NCBI GenBank assembly: GCA_947493255.1 | Contig: CANLQK010000004.1 | Coordinates: forward strand, 1 to 64,000 | Reading direction: 5' to 3' | DNA length: 64,000 nucleotides | Origin: an uncultured Paracoccaceae bacterium | GTDB lineage: Bacteria > Pseudomonadota > Alphaproteobacteria > Rhodobacterales > Rhodobacteraceae | In this document: positions 7,075 through 15,607 of the stretch, one piece after another | How the letters are laid out: each line of letters starts with the position of its first letter | Numbering within the stretch: position 1 is the first letter of the stretch | Notes under the pieces: model-generated | Database searches by the model: none | The model's input: only the letters and a program-made list of their open reading frames with translations | Told to the model about the DNA's origin: nothing | Program-made: the position numbers and the translations under genes

Positions 7075-8501
7075 GCGTTTTCCTCGTTGTTAAGGGCGCT
7101 CGTTTTTTCAGGTGCTAACATATGGGTCAAAGGCACAAGGGCTTTGATCGTCGTGCCATGGCGCGATGACATAACGCTCAGCGTCCCGCCAAGTTGTTCG
7201 ATACGTTCGGACATATTCCGCAAGCCAAGCCCGCTTTGACCTCGGCGCAAAGGGCCAAAACCCTTGCCGTTATCTTCGATCCGCATTGTTCCGCCTTTCC
7301 TAGTGCCCCGCAACTGCATTGAAACTTTCGTCGCGCCTGAATGGCGTTCGATGTTCGTCAATGCCTCTTGCGCGACGCGATATAGTGCGATGCGTGCCTC
7401 TTCGTCCAGTCGACCCCGAAAGACGACGGTTTCGAAATCGGTTTCCATGCCTGTGCGTGACCCGAATTCTTCGATCAAAGACTGCAGGGCAGGGCCAAGA
7501 CCAAGGTCATCAAGCACACCCGGGCGTAGGTCGCGTGAAATGCGCCGCACTTCTTGGATTGCCCCCCCTAAACTGTCGATGCCCTTGTCCAAACTGTCGC
7601 CTGCACGTTCGTCCCCTTTGGTCAAACGTCTGCGCGCGAGATCAAGGGCATAGCGGACGGATACAAGAATTTGACTGATGCCATCATGCAGTTCGCGCGC
7701 CACGCGACCGCGTTCTTCTTCTTGGGTGTCGATGATCCGTTCGGTCAGCTCTTTAAGTTTCACATCGGCCAAGCGGCGTTCGCGAATGTTCAACAAAATT
7801 CCAGTCAGAAACACGGCAACAAGTGCGGCAATCGTAATTAGCAGGATATAAAATGTAGTTTGTTGAATGCGGGCCTCAACATCGGCACGGGCGGACGCAA
7901 CGGTTTCTCGAACGTCATCTACAAAAATGCCTGTCCCGATCGCCCACCGCCAATCTTGCAGCCCGTTTACGTAAATAATCATCGGGGCGGTTTCACGGGT
8001 GGTTGGTTTGATCCAGTCAAATTCGTGGTATCCACCACCTGATCTTGCAAGGCGGATAATTTCATCGGTGATTGGCACCCCGTTTTGGTCAATCAATCCC
8101 GTCCAGTTGCGATTGATCAAATCGGTTTGCCGCGGCGCAACGATATTGTTGCCGTCATAATCAAATACGAAAAAGTAACCGTCTTGCCCGTAAATCATTG
8201 CGGACAAGATGTGTGTCACTGCAAGTTTTGCATCCTCGTCATCGGGCGCGGCGCGACCATAGATGATACCAATCGCAGTTCGTGCGAGGGATAGGTAGTT
8301 TTGTAATTCGGCCCGTTTTGCATCGATCAGTTGTGTTTCCAACGCGCGGATTTCCCGATTGGCCAGATCGCGCGATTGGTTGCCGACAATCCAGGTAATC
8401 ACTGTCACCGACAGCAACAATGGGACCGTTGCCAACAGAAACAACTTTTGGCCGTAACTGATCGAGAATGTGTTCGTAAGGCGTTTAAATAGAGAGCGCA
8501 T
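7071..8501 (-). CDS. Cache-domain sensor histidine kinase
   Basis: A 476-aa membrane kinase. TM1 is about 19-39; a periplasmic single-Cache domain spans about 40-205 (GQDGYFFVFDYDGNNIVAP; GGGYHEFDWIKP; WRWAIGTGIFVDD); TM2 is about 216-238; a HisKA_3 dimerisation domain has phospho-His272 in ERGRVARELHDGISQ; then a HATPase domain with ALTNIERH and SGLGLRNMSERI. Start ATG 8501 was chosen because a longer frame to 8732 would add 77 residues with no domain and run through the divergent promoter region. Cache domains bind small organic acids, so it may sense the TRAP substrate and signal to the response regulator translated immediately after it. Confidence 0.9.
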   Translation of the reverse strand: MRSLFKRLTNTFSISYGQKLFLLATVPLLLSVTVITWIVGNQSRDLANREIRALETQLIDAKRAELQNYLSLARTAIGIIYGRAAPDDEDAKLAVTHILSAMIYGQDGYFFVFDYDGNNIVAPRQTDLINRNWTGLIDQNGVPITDEIIRLARSGGGYHEFDWIKPTTRETAPMIIYVNGLQDWRWAIGTGIFVDDVRETVASARADVEARIQQTTFYILLITIAALVAVFLTGILLNIRERRLADVKLKELTERIIDTQEEERGRVARELHDGISQILVSVRYALDLARRRLTKGDERAGDSLDKGIDSLGGAIQEVRRISRDLRPGVLDDLGLGPALQSLIEEFGSRTGMETDFETVVFRGRLDEEARIALYRVAQEALTNIERHSGATKVSMQLRGTRKGGTMRIEDNGKGFGPLRRGQSGLGLRNMSERIEQLGGTLSVMSSRHGTTIKALVPLTHMLAPEKTSALNNEENA

Positions 8502-8572
8502 AGCGAATCGATAACGGGGAATCACCTGAAACACGAGGGGTCGATTCGGTTTGACTGGACAGTTTCGTATGC

Positions 8573-8586
8573 TGTTAGCGCCAACA
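8573..8586. promoter_or_regulatory. Operator-like 14-bp inverted repeat
   Basis: TGTTAGCGCCAACA, a palindrome with one mismatched pair, in the kinase/TRAP intergenic region. The same pattern TGTTnGCGCnAACA occurs upstream of edd at 22804-22817. Central CG with short inverted arms is the usual form of LacI-family operators. No LacI-type gene is in the window. Confidence 0.45.
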
Positions 8587-8664
8587 TAACGGCTGAATTG
8601 GTATGTTTCGCTGACAATTTGGGCAAAACTACGGGGCAGTGGGTATTCCGACTGCGCAAATGAA

Positions 8665-8678
8665 ACGCTAACGTTTGC
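8665..8678. repeat. Inverted repeat in the TRAP promoter region
   Basis: AAACG-CTAA-CGTTT, a perfect 5-bp inverted repeat about 70 bp upstream of the dctP-type gene, embedded in a looser pair GCAAA...TTTGC (8658-8680). It is a candidate binding site, for instance for the adjacent response regulator, on position alone. Confidence 0.35.
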
Positions 8679-8747
8679 ATACTTGAAACGATCTGTTTGC
8701 CTCTTGGGAGAGGGGTGAACGTTCAATTCCATGGGAGGAAATTACAC

Positions 8748-9833
8748 ATGGATCGTCGTTCTTTTCTAAAGAACTCTGCACTGGGTGGTACAGCCGCTGC
8801 AGCAACAACACTCGCAGCACCTGCTTACGCACAGGGCAACCGCACGCTGACTATGGTCACAACTTGGGGCCGTGGCCTTGCTGGTGTTCATGACGCAGCA
8901 CAGCGCGCTGCTGACACAATCACTGCAATGTCTGATGGCTCCTTGACCATCGACCTCAAAGCAGCTGGCGAACTCGTCGGTGCGTTCGAAGTGTTCGACG
9001 CTGTTACTGCTGGTCAGGCAGACATGTATCACGGCGCAGACTACTACTTCGTTGGTCAGCACCCTGCATACGCGTTCTTCACATCCGTACCATTCGGCAT
9101 GTCCCCACAGGAACTGATGAACTGGTACTACAACGGTGAAGGTCATGACCTGCACTCTGAGCTTGGCGAAATCTTTGGCTTGAAATCTTTCTTGGCTGGT
9201 AACACAGGCCCACAGGCTGGTGGCTGGTTCTCCAAAGAGATCACTGGTCCAGAAGACTTCCAAGGTCTGAAATTCCGTATGCCTGGCCTTGGTGGTCAAG
9301 CACTGGGTAAAATGGGCGCTTCTATTCAGAACCTTCCAGGTGCTGAAGTATACCAAGCTCTCGCATCCGGCGCCATCGACGGCACCGAGTGGATCGGCCC
9401 ATGGGCTGATGAGAAAGCTGGTTTCCAGGAAATCACTAAGTTCTACTACACAGCGGGTATGCACGAGCCAGGCGCAGGGCTGTCCTTGGCGACAAACCTT
9501 GATGTGTTCAACGAGCTGTCCCCAGCACACCAGAAGATCATCGAGATCGCTGCTGGTGAATCTCACCAGTGGAACCTTGCTCAGTTCATGAACAACAACG
9601 GTGCAGCGCTAGAGCGTCTGCAGGCCGGTGGTGTTAAAGTTCTGGAATTCCCTGACTCTGTTTGGGATGCAATGGGCGTTGCTGCGACTGAGACTATGGA
9701 TCAGTACGCTGGCGATGATCTGTATGACAAAGTTCGCGCGTCTTACAACACGTCTATGGCTGCATCTTCTAGCTGGATTTCCAAATCCGAAGGTGCGTAC
9801 CGTACACAGCGTGACCGCGTAATGGGGGGCTAA
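8748..9833 (+). CDS. TRAP transporter substrate-binding protein (DctP/TakP-like)
   Basis: A 361-aa periplasmic binding protein with a Tat signal (DRRSFLKNSALGG, then ALA-rich, cleavage near APAYAQG). The segments WGRGLAGVHDAAQR, GLKFRMPGLGGQALGKMGA, NLPGAEVYQALASG and GTEWIGPWADEKAGF match the DctP group that includes the alpha-keto-acid binder TakP, with the conserved arginine (in KFRM) that grips a carboxylate. Start ATG 8748 has GGGAGGAAATTACAC ahead of it. It is the first gene of a P-Q-M operon, and two stable stem-loops follow it. The exact substrate cannot be read from sequence; an organic acid is likely. Confidence 0.93.
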   Translation: MDRRSFLKNSALGGTAAAATTLAAPAYAQGNRTLTMVTTWGRGLAGVHDAAQRAADTITAMSDGSLTIDLKAAGELVGAFEVFDAVTAGQADMYHGADYYFVGQHPAYAFFTSVPFGMSPQELMNWYYNGEGHDLHSELGEIFGLKSFLAGNTGPQAGGWFSKEITGPEDFQGLKFRMPGLGGQALGKMGASIQNLPGAEVYQALASGAIDGTEWIGPWADEKAGFQEITKFYYTAGMHEPGAGLSLATNLDVFNELSPAHQKIIEIAAGESHQWNLAQFMNNNGAALERLQAGGVKVLEFPDSVWDAMGVAATETMDQYAGDDLYDKVRASYNTSMAASSSWISKSEGAYRTQRDRVMGG

Positions 9834-9841
9834 GGCCAACC

Positions 9842-9898
9842 ATCTGGACGTTCACGTCCGGATTACATTTGGGTGGCCCCGCATGAATGTGCGGGGCC
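9842..9898 (+). promoter_or_regulatory. Two tandem stem-loops between the P and Q genes
   Basis: The first stem-loop is 9 bp (ATCTGGACG / CGTCCGGAT, loop TTCA, 9842-9863). The second is 10 bp (TGGCCCCGCA / TGCGGGGCCA, loop TGAATG, 9874-9899). Neither is followed by a T run, so they are not simple terminators. Stable stems behind the first gene of a binding-protein operon commonly protect its mRNA and lower expression of the permease genes. Confidence 0.6.
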
Positions 9899-9981
9899 AT
9901 ACCAATCAAGCCTGTGACCTCTGGGAGGGGCGCATGGCTTACATTCATGACATTTTGCAAGACATATCGAGGGGCTAAGAT

Positions 9982-11040
9982 ATGGAAGAAGACGCCGCCA
10001 ACGAAGGTTTTTGGGCTTCTTATGAAAACGGGTTTACCAGATGGGTTGAACGACTTCAGGGCAACGCTGCTGAAGGTGCGGACCCCATTGAACCTGCGAC
10101 AACGACATTTGGCGCGATTTGGGACAGTATTGTCTGGGTGATCGCCAATATACTTGAAGCGTTCTATAATATCTTTTACGCGCTGCTCCACCCGTCCGAT
10201 TGGCTAGCATGGTTGCCGTATGTAAACAGCAATATGCCCGATGCCAGCATCAAGGAAAGCTTGATGCGGTTCATCTATTTCGGCGGTTCGGTAGAACTGT
10301 TTTTTGCAGTTTTTACGATTTTCTTGATCGTCACGATCATCGCTTTCCTGCACCGCCCATTCATGTGGGGGTGCGTCCGGGTCTTCGAGGGCGTAGCGAA
10401 TAAGGTAGGCCGGACGTTTGCTTGGGCTGGCCTTGCAATGGTTATGATCCAGATCGTGATCATCTTCATGCAACGTGTTTTTGCTGTGTCCGAAATCAGC
10501 CTCGGCTTCGGTATTTTGGTTACTCATGACGTCAGTTGGTGGGCTGAAAGCCTCAAGCTGTATAACGCTATGATCGTTTGTTTGTGCGTTACATATACGT
10601 TTGTTCAAGGCGGCCATGTTCGAGTCGATTTGGTATATTCAGCCATTGGTCATCGTGCCAAACGCATCATCGATATGGTGGGCTCCATTATCTTCATGAT
10701 CCCGGCAGCAGTTCTGACTTGGATGTATGGTTGGTATTTCTTGTGGCGCCATTTGGTGGTGCCGAACCCGTCTGCCTCCGACAGTTTGGACCGGTTGATA
10801 ACAAAGGCGCGCGCGCTGCGCTGGAACGTGGAAACCATCGGGTTCAGTCCAAACGGGTTTAATGCCTACTTCCTCTTCAAGATCCTGCTTGTGACCTTCA
10901 CGGCGCTGGTTCTTCTACAGGCTGTCGCGTTTTTCTACCGGTCTTATTTGGAACTGGTCGAAGGCGAAGACAGCATTGGTAAACATTTAGACAAAGACAC
11001 CCTCGGTGAGGGCGAAGAAGCATTTGAGGGGACACACTGA
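9982..11040 (+). CDS. TRAP transporter small permease subunit (DctQ), enlarged
   Basis: A 352-aa membrane protein, roughly twice the usual DctQ length. The DctQ core with four helices is in the C-terminal two thirds; the signature FVQGGHVRVDLVYSAIG is near residue 215. Extra sequence is an N-terminal part of about 110 residues with an acidic start and hydrophobic helices (SIVWVIANILEAFYNIFYAL; SVELFFAVFTIFLIVTIIAF) and a loop PNPSASDSLDRLITKARALR before the last helix. It overlaps the next gene by one base (TGATG). Large Q/M pairs form a recognisable TRAP subgroup; why they are enlarged is not known to me. Confidence 0.88.
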   Translation: MEEDAANEGFWASYENGFTRWVERLQGNAAEGADPIEPATTTFGAIWDSIVWVIANILEAFYNIFYALLHPSDWLAWLPYVNSNMPDASIKESLMRFIYFGGSVELFFAVFTIFLIVTIIAFLHRPFMWGCVRVFEGVANKVGRTFAWAGLAMVMIQIVIIFMQRVFAVSEISLGFGILVTHDVSWWAESLKLYNAMIVCLCVTYTFVQGGHVRVDLVYSAIGHRAKRIIDMVGSIIFMIPAAVLTWMYGWYFLWRHLVVPNPSASDSLDRLITKARALRWNVETIGFSPNGFNAYFLFKILLVTFTALVLLQAVAFFYRSYLELVEGEDSIGKHLDKDTLGEGEEAFEGTH

Positions 11041-13391
11041 TGTTGTTCGGACTTGATGGCGTAGAAATTGGCCTCATCATCGTATTTCTGTGTTTGTTCG
11101 CAGGTATCTTGTCTGGTTTTCCGGTGGCGTTTGCCATCGGTGGCTCGGCGATCATTTCATTCGCTCTTATTGCGGCCTTGGATTCTGGCGGCTACCTGAT
11201 CCACCAAGCGATTGACACGTCATCTGGCGACTACGCGGCATTGATCGCAGAAGGGGTCAGGCCGGACGCGATTTCGGTATTCAGATACCCTGATTTACCG
11301 CGTATCGCAGAACATGTTTTCGTTGGCGGATGGGAAACAGCATTGGACCGGAATGTGTCCTTTGTCGTGAACCGTATGAACGAAAGGGTTCTGGCGGGGC
11401 AGTCTATTGAAACACTGTTGGCCGTGCTGATGTTTGTTTTGATGGGCATCACGCTGGAGCGTTCCAAGATTGCCGATGACCTTTTGACGACAATGTCGCG
11501 CGTTTTTGGCGGCCTTCCTGGTGGTTTGGCTGTGTCTGTTGTTGTGGTTGGGGCGTTCCTTGCTGCATCCACCGGCATCGTTGGCGCAACCGTTGTGACC
11601 ATGGGCCTACTATCTTTGCCGACCATGTTGCGGGCTGGATATTCCAAGGAACTGGCGACAGGTGTTATCGCGGCGTCCGGTACTTTGGGGCAAATCATTC
11701 CACCGTCCATCGTAATTGTTTTGTTGGGCACCTTGGCAGGCGATCTGTATTCCGCGGCTCAGGAAGAACGCGCAAATCTTGCGGGTTGTACGGATGCTCT
11801 AACCTATCTTGGCGAACCTGCTGTTGTGTCCGTGGGGACATTGTTCCAAGCGGCTTTGTTACCGGGCATCATGTTGGCGTTCCTTTATGCAGCCTATGCA
11901 TTCGGATTTGCGTTGCTTAACCCAGCTAAGGCCCCAGCGGTCGAAATGGGGTCCGCAAACGGTGAAGCCATTACGCGCAACGAAGGACTGACTTGGTTCT
12001 TGGCTGTACCAGGTGGTTTGATCATTTTGCTGGTGTTCTTGATGAACCTTGGCGTGGTCGGCAGCCAGTCCGTTATTGTGGACAGCTTTACCGACGCGGG
12101 GCAGACAGCAAGCTTGCGCACAAACGTGTCTGACGAATGTGCAGCGTCTATGTTGGAACTTCATGGCGAAGAAGCATGGGGTGCCGCGCTGGCCGAACAA
12201 CAGGCAATTGACGATGCGGGTGGCGTTGCCGAAGCCCGTGCCCTTAGCGATGAAGAACGTGCTGCATTGGTCGCGGAAAAGGTTTCTGACGCGCCTCTAA
12301 TCGGCACAGGTCTTGGGATCATGGCATTGCTCATGGCTTTGGTTTTGACAACAGCACGTGGTGTTTCACCTTCGTCTGACCCCATGCCATTGATTATCGG
12401 CGCAGGCGGGATCGCGTTGATCTTGTTGGCAGACATCGTGCTGATCAACCCACTGACATCTCCGGGCATCACGACATTGATCATCATCTTGCCAGTTTTG
12501 TTGGTGTTGTGGGCTATGCGCCCTGCAATGGCCCGCTTGGCTCAGAATGATCTGTTGCGTGTGGTCTTCCCACCGTTGGTCTTGATCATTGCTGTGCTCG
12601 GGTCGATCTTGGGCGGCATTACCAACCCAACACCCGCAGCGGCGCTGGGGGCGGGTGGTGCCATTATGTTGGCGGCCTACCGCAAACTGGCGGATCAGGA
12701 AAAATCGGGAAAGATTATTCTGATGGCGACAGCCGCTGTAGCGTTGTTGCTGATTGTCGGTGTGAATTTCGACATGCGCATCGGGCAGGAAGACGTCGCT
12801 TTTGAAGACAAGCTAGCGTTCTTGTTTGCCTTCTCGATGTTCCTGTTTTCCATGTTTGGATTGTTCTATGCCTGTGCGGTTTTGTGGTTGGGTGGCGTAT
12901 TGACGCCAGTTGTGCGCGAGACGGCAAAGGTCACATCGATGGTGTTTACCATTCTGATCGGGTCGCAACTGTTAAACTTGGTTGTTATCTCGTTCGGTGG
13001 CGAACACTACATTCAGCAGTTCCTACGTTCGTTTGATGACGAATGGACAGTATTCTTGATTGTGATGCTGGTGCTGTTCGTGTTGGGCTTTGTGTTGGAT
13101 TTCTTGGAAATCATCTACATCGTGATCCCGATTGTAGGGCCAGTGATTTATGGCGGTACATTCGACCCGAAATGGGTGACGATCATGATCGCTGTGAACC
13201 TACAGACATCATTCCTGACACCTCCATTCGGATTTGCACTGTTTTACTTGCGCGGTGTGGCACCAAAAGAGGTGACAACAGGCGACATCTACCGTGGTGT
13301 GGCGCCGTTTGTCTTGATCCAAGTTGTAGGCTTGGCGATTTTGGCCTTCTTCCCAAGTATCGTGACGATTGTGCCAAACTTGCTGAACTGA
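11040..13391 (+). CDS. TRAP transporter large permease subunit (DctM), enlarged
   Basis: The transporter's main transmembrane subunit, 783 aa compared with about 430 for typical DctM. The N-terminal half has DctM signatures (GFPVAFAIGGSAIISF; LMGITLERSKIADDLL; ASTGIVGATVVTMG; ASGTLGQIIPPSIVIVLLG). Large hydrophilic insertions lie near residues 50-115 (GGYLIHQAIDTSSGDYAAL) and 240-420 (including a Cys/Glu/Ala-rich stretch), and the C-terminal half has further helices ending in FGFALFYLRGVAP. A strong terminator lies 30 bp after the stop. It works with the Q and P subunits encoded just upstream. Confidence 0.92.
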   Translation: MLFGLDGVEIGLIIVFLCLFAGILSGFPVAFAIGGSAIISFALIAALDSGGYLIHQAIDTSSGDYAALIAEGVRPDAISVFRYPDLPRIAEHVFVGGWETALDRNVSFVVNRMNERVLAGQSIETLLAVLMFVLMGITLERSKIADDLLTTMSRVFGGLPGGLAVSVVVVGAFLAASTGIVGATVVTMGLLSLPTMLRAGYSKELATGVIAASGTLGQIIPPSIVIVLLGTLAGDLYSAAQEERANLAGCTDALTYLGEPAVVSVGTLFQAALLPGIMLAFLYAAYAFGFALLNPAKAPAVEMGSANGEAITRNEGLTWFLAVPGGLIILLVFLMNLGVVGSQSVIVDSFTDAGQTASLRTNVSDECAASMLELHGEEAWGAALAEQQAIDDAGGVAEARALSDEERAALVAEKVSDAPLIGTGLGIMALLMALVLTTARGVSPSSDPMPLIIGAGGIALILLADIVLINPLTSPGITTLIIILPVLLVLWAMRPAMARLAQNDLLRVVFPPLVLIIAVLGSILGGITNPTPAAALGAGGAIMLAAYRKLADQEKSGKIILMATAAVALLLIVGVNFDMRIGQEDVAFEDKLAFLFAFSMFLFSMFGLFYACAVLWLGGVLTPVVRETAKVTSMVFTILIGSQLLNLVVISFGGEHYIQQFLRSFDDEWTVFLIVMLVLFVLGFVLDFLEIIYIVIPIVGPVIYGGTFDPKWVTIMIAVNLQTSFLTPPFGFALFYLRGVAPKEVTTGDIYRGVAPFVLIQVVGLAILAFFPSIVTIVPNLLN

Positions 13392-13420
13392 TCGCCTAAG
13401 AATGGCTGATCTGAACGAAG

Positions 13421-13448
13421 AAAGGGCGCCCTTCGAGGCGCCCTTTTT
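13421..13448 (+). terminator. Terminator of the TRAP operon
   Basis: A 10-bp perfect stem (AAAGGGCGCC / GGCGCCCTTT) with loop CTTCGA followed by TTTTT-type sequence. It lies between the convergent TRAP operon and bpt and may help stop both. Confidence 0.9.
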
Positions 13449-13487
13449 GCTTGATATTTTATTTGCTGCCTGTGAATGCTGATGCAA

Positions 13488-14321
13488 TTAACCTTGGCCG
13501 TCAGGCAGGGTGATGCGGGCCACTTGTTCAGCGATGGGTTCGATCGACATTGGGTGAACGTCGGCCGTGTAATCGTCCGGGTGAGTCATGGTCTCCCAAA
13601 CGCCATCGCGATAAATTTCAACGCCTTTGAAGTTTGCCTTGTACCCCATCTTATCTGACCCTGGCACCCAATAGCCTAAGTAGACATAAGGAAGCCCCAA
13701 ACTACGGGCAATTTCAACATGGTCGAGGATCAGGTACGTTCCCAGAGAGTTGCGCATCAACTCAGGATCAAAGAACGAATACACCATCGACACCCCGTCT
13801 TCGAGGATATCCGTCAGGCAAACGGCGCGGATCCCTTCGTAGAGGTCATCAGCGGTTTGGGTCTCTGCGTCGCGGTATTCGATTAATCGTGTGCGAATTG
13901 GTGTTTCTTCGACCATTGCCGCAAATTCGAATAGGTCCATATCAGCCATACCACCCGTTGCATGACGGCTGTCTAGGTAGTCGCGGAACAGGGCGTATTG
14001 GGCTTCTGTCGCCCAAGGTGAGGACGCGCTGCGGTTAAGGAAAGCATTGCGTTTCAGGACACGTTTCTGGCTTCTGGTCGGTGTGAAGTCTGAAACCTTG
14101 ATACGGGCTGACAGGCAGGCCGAGCAATCTGCGCATGATGGTCGATACAATACATTTTGCGAACGACGAAAACCTTGCTTGGACAGGCTGTTGTTGAGCT
14201 TTTCTGCGGCATCACCTTGTAGTGCCGTGAAGAGTTTTCTCTCCATTCGGTCTGCCAAATATGGGCAGGGTTGTGGTGCAGTGACATAAAACTGCGGTGC
14301 TATTGGTAGGCTGTGACGCAT
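13488..14321 (-). CDS. bpt: Aspartate/glutamate leucyltransferase (Bpt)
   Basis: A 277-aa leucyl-tRNA--protein transferase of the N-degron pathway (ATE/Bpt family), which adds leucine to N-terminal Asp or Glu of proteins so that ClpAP can degrade them. The N-terminal ATE domain has [16 protein letters not shown], the cysteine cluster [15 protein letters not shown] and later [20 protein letters not shown] and [17 protein letters not shown]. The length is normal for bacterial Bpt. It is monocistronic on the minus strand, converging with the TRAP operon. Confidence 0.93.
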   Translation of the reverse strand: MRHSLPIAPQFYVTAPQPCPYLADRMERKLFTALQGDAAEKLNNSLSKQGFRRSQNVLYRPSCADCSACLSARIKVSDFTPTRSQKRVLKRNAFLNRSASSPWATEAQYALFRDYLDSRHATGGMADMDLFEFAAMVEETPIRTRLIEYRDAETQTADDLYEGIRAVCLTDILEDGVSMVYSFFDPELMRNSLGTYLILDHVEIARSLGLPYVYLGYWVPGSDKMGYKANFKGVEIYRDGVWETMTHPDDYTADVHPMSIEPIAEQVARITLPDGQG

Positions 14322-14437
14322 CGTGACCTGAAAAATCTATAAATGGCCAAATATGACCCAGTCCCGTCATCGTAGCGAGTGGGCCGCCCCGCGCCAACCC
14401 CACAGTTGCAGGGCCGGCGAGGGCGGCGGGGAGGGAC

Positions 14438-14890
14438 CTAGTCTTGACTATCTTGTTTGTCTACGCGGGTTGCCCGTGCATCCAAGAAGGCGTCAAATTC
14501 TGTTTGATCTTTTGCATCGCGCAGGCGTGTCAGAAACCCTTCGAAGTTTTGTTGTTCGGTTTCCAATCGGTCCATCATATCGCGACGGTATGCATCAAAG
14601 GTTGCGTTGCCACTTGAACGTGGCTGCATTTGTGGTGCGGATGTGGGCATTAATGATTGAACAGCCTCATCCATTGACCGTGGCGCAGGGGCAGGGCGGC
14701 CAGTGGGGGCAAACCCGCCCCGCCAAGCCAAGATGACTGCGATCAACACCCCTGCAGGCCAGAAAACGTTCAGCGCGACTATCGTAACTGGAATAGCAAA
14801 TGCCGCGAACAAGATTGTAGACAGCACCTGAACCGGAACGGGAATTTGGGTATATGGTGCAGGGTCTTGGGTGTTGGGGTCACGTGTCAT
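14438..14890 (-). CDS. DUF2852 membrane protein (copy 1)
   Basis: A 150-aa protein of the DUF2852 family, function unknown. Start ATG 14890 is preceded by GACAGGACAGATC. Two adjoining transmembrane helices occupy about 20-58 (PVPVQVLSTILFAAFAIPV; WPAGVLIAVILAWRGG). The soluble C-terminus shares with copy 2 the segment GNATFDAYRRDMMDRLETEQ and the following acidic helix (FEGFLTRLRDAKDQTEFDAF), likely a coiled coil. It is adjacent to a paralogue, same strand, 90 bp away: a tandem duplication. Confidence 0.82.
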   Translation of the reverse strand: MTRDPNTQDPAPYTQIPVPVQVLSTILFAAFAIPVTIVALNVFWPAGVLIAVILAWRGGFAPTGRPAPAPRSMDEAVQSLMPTSAPQMQPRSSGNATFDAYRRDMMDRLETEQQNFEGFLTRLRDAKDQTEFDAFLDARATRVDKQDSQD

Positions 14891-14980
14891 GATCTGTCCT
14901 GTCGGTGGAAATGTTGGTCTTTTTAAATTCAATGTTCGGCGAATGACGCCCACCCTATTGGGGAAGGCGTCTGGGCAATA

Positions 14981-15436
14981 TTACTGTGTTTTATCTTCGG
15001 TTTCATCATCGACGTCAGAAGTACGTGCCGCGCGATCTTCCATGAATTGGTCAAACTCAGCCTTGTCTTTGGCCTCACGCAAGCGCTTCAAGAATTCTTC
15101 GAAGTTGTTTTGCTCGTCTTCCAAGCGGCTCAGCGTGTCAGCTTTATAGGCGTCAAATGCCGAGTTTCCGGATCCGCGCATTGCGTGGCGAACAGTGGTG
15201 TGGCGGGTGCGCTTTGCTGCACAGTTTCCTGAAAACATACGTTTGCTCCATATCATATAACCAAGAAGGGCGAGGCCAACGGGCCACACGAAGATAAACC
15301 CCAAGACCATGGCTGCGATCCACGCGCCTTTGCCACGGGCATCAAGCCAGGCTTCCGAGCGTTGGAACCAGTTTCCATCCTGGACCGGACGGGCATAGGG
15401 GGCCGAATAGTCGATGTTAGTGGACGAGGTGGTCAT
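14981..15436 (-). CDS. DUF2852 membrane protein (copy 2)
   Basis: A 151-aa paralogue of the gene that follows it. Start ATG 15436 has GGAGCACCGC ahead of it. A double membrane segment lies near 35-65 (GAWIAAMVLGFIFVWPVGLA, then LLGYMIWSKRM), and the C-terminal coil (GNSAFDAYKADTLSRLEDEQ, then NFEEFLKRLREAKDKAEFDQ) matches copy 1. A perfect AT-rich palindrome lies 88 bp upstream, a likely regulatory site for the pair. Function is unknown; the cytoplasmic coil following a small membrane anchor suggests a scaffold or envelope role, which is only a guess. Confidence 0.82.
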   Translation of the reverse strand: MTTSSTNIDYSAPYARPVQDGNWFQRSEAWLDARGKGAWIAAMVLGFIFVWPVGLALLGYMIWSKRMFSGNCAAKRTRHTTVRHAMRGSGNSAFDAYKADTLSRLEDEQNNFEEFLKRLREAKDKAEFDQFMEDRAARTSDVDDETEDKTQ

Positions 15437-15523
15437 GCGGTGCTCCATTTGTGAGTTTCTGTTTATGTGAATGCCTTTCACATTAATGAAGATGGGGAAG
15501 CAGAGCAGTTTACGCAAGGCATA

Positions 15524-15548
15524 ATGTAAATGTATTTTACATTTACAT
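15524..15548. promoter_or_regulatory. 25-bp AT-rich palindrome upstream of the DUF2852 genes
   Basis: ATGTAAATGTA-TTT-TACATTTACAT: a perfect 11-bp inverted repeat around three T residues. It lies between the AbrB-type gene and the DUF2852 pair, 88 bp before the start of copy 2. It could be an operator for a dimeric repressor. No strong T run and a very AT-rich stem make a terminator unlikely. Confidence 0.55.
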
Positions 15549-15607
15549 GTTAAGCTATTGAAAATAAATAAAACAAAGTGACAATTGGAACGGGTTAGTG
15601 GCCCCGA

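Noticed and set aside
8502..8732. 77-codon N-terminal extension of the histidine kinase
   Set aside because: It would cover the divergent promoter region and the operator-like repeat; sequence is low in domain content and has no ribosome site.
14391..14430. GC-rich hairpin downstream of DUF2852 copy 1
   Set aside because: Arms are imperfect and no T run follows; not called as a terminator.
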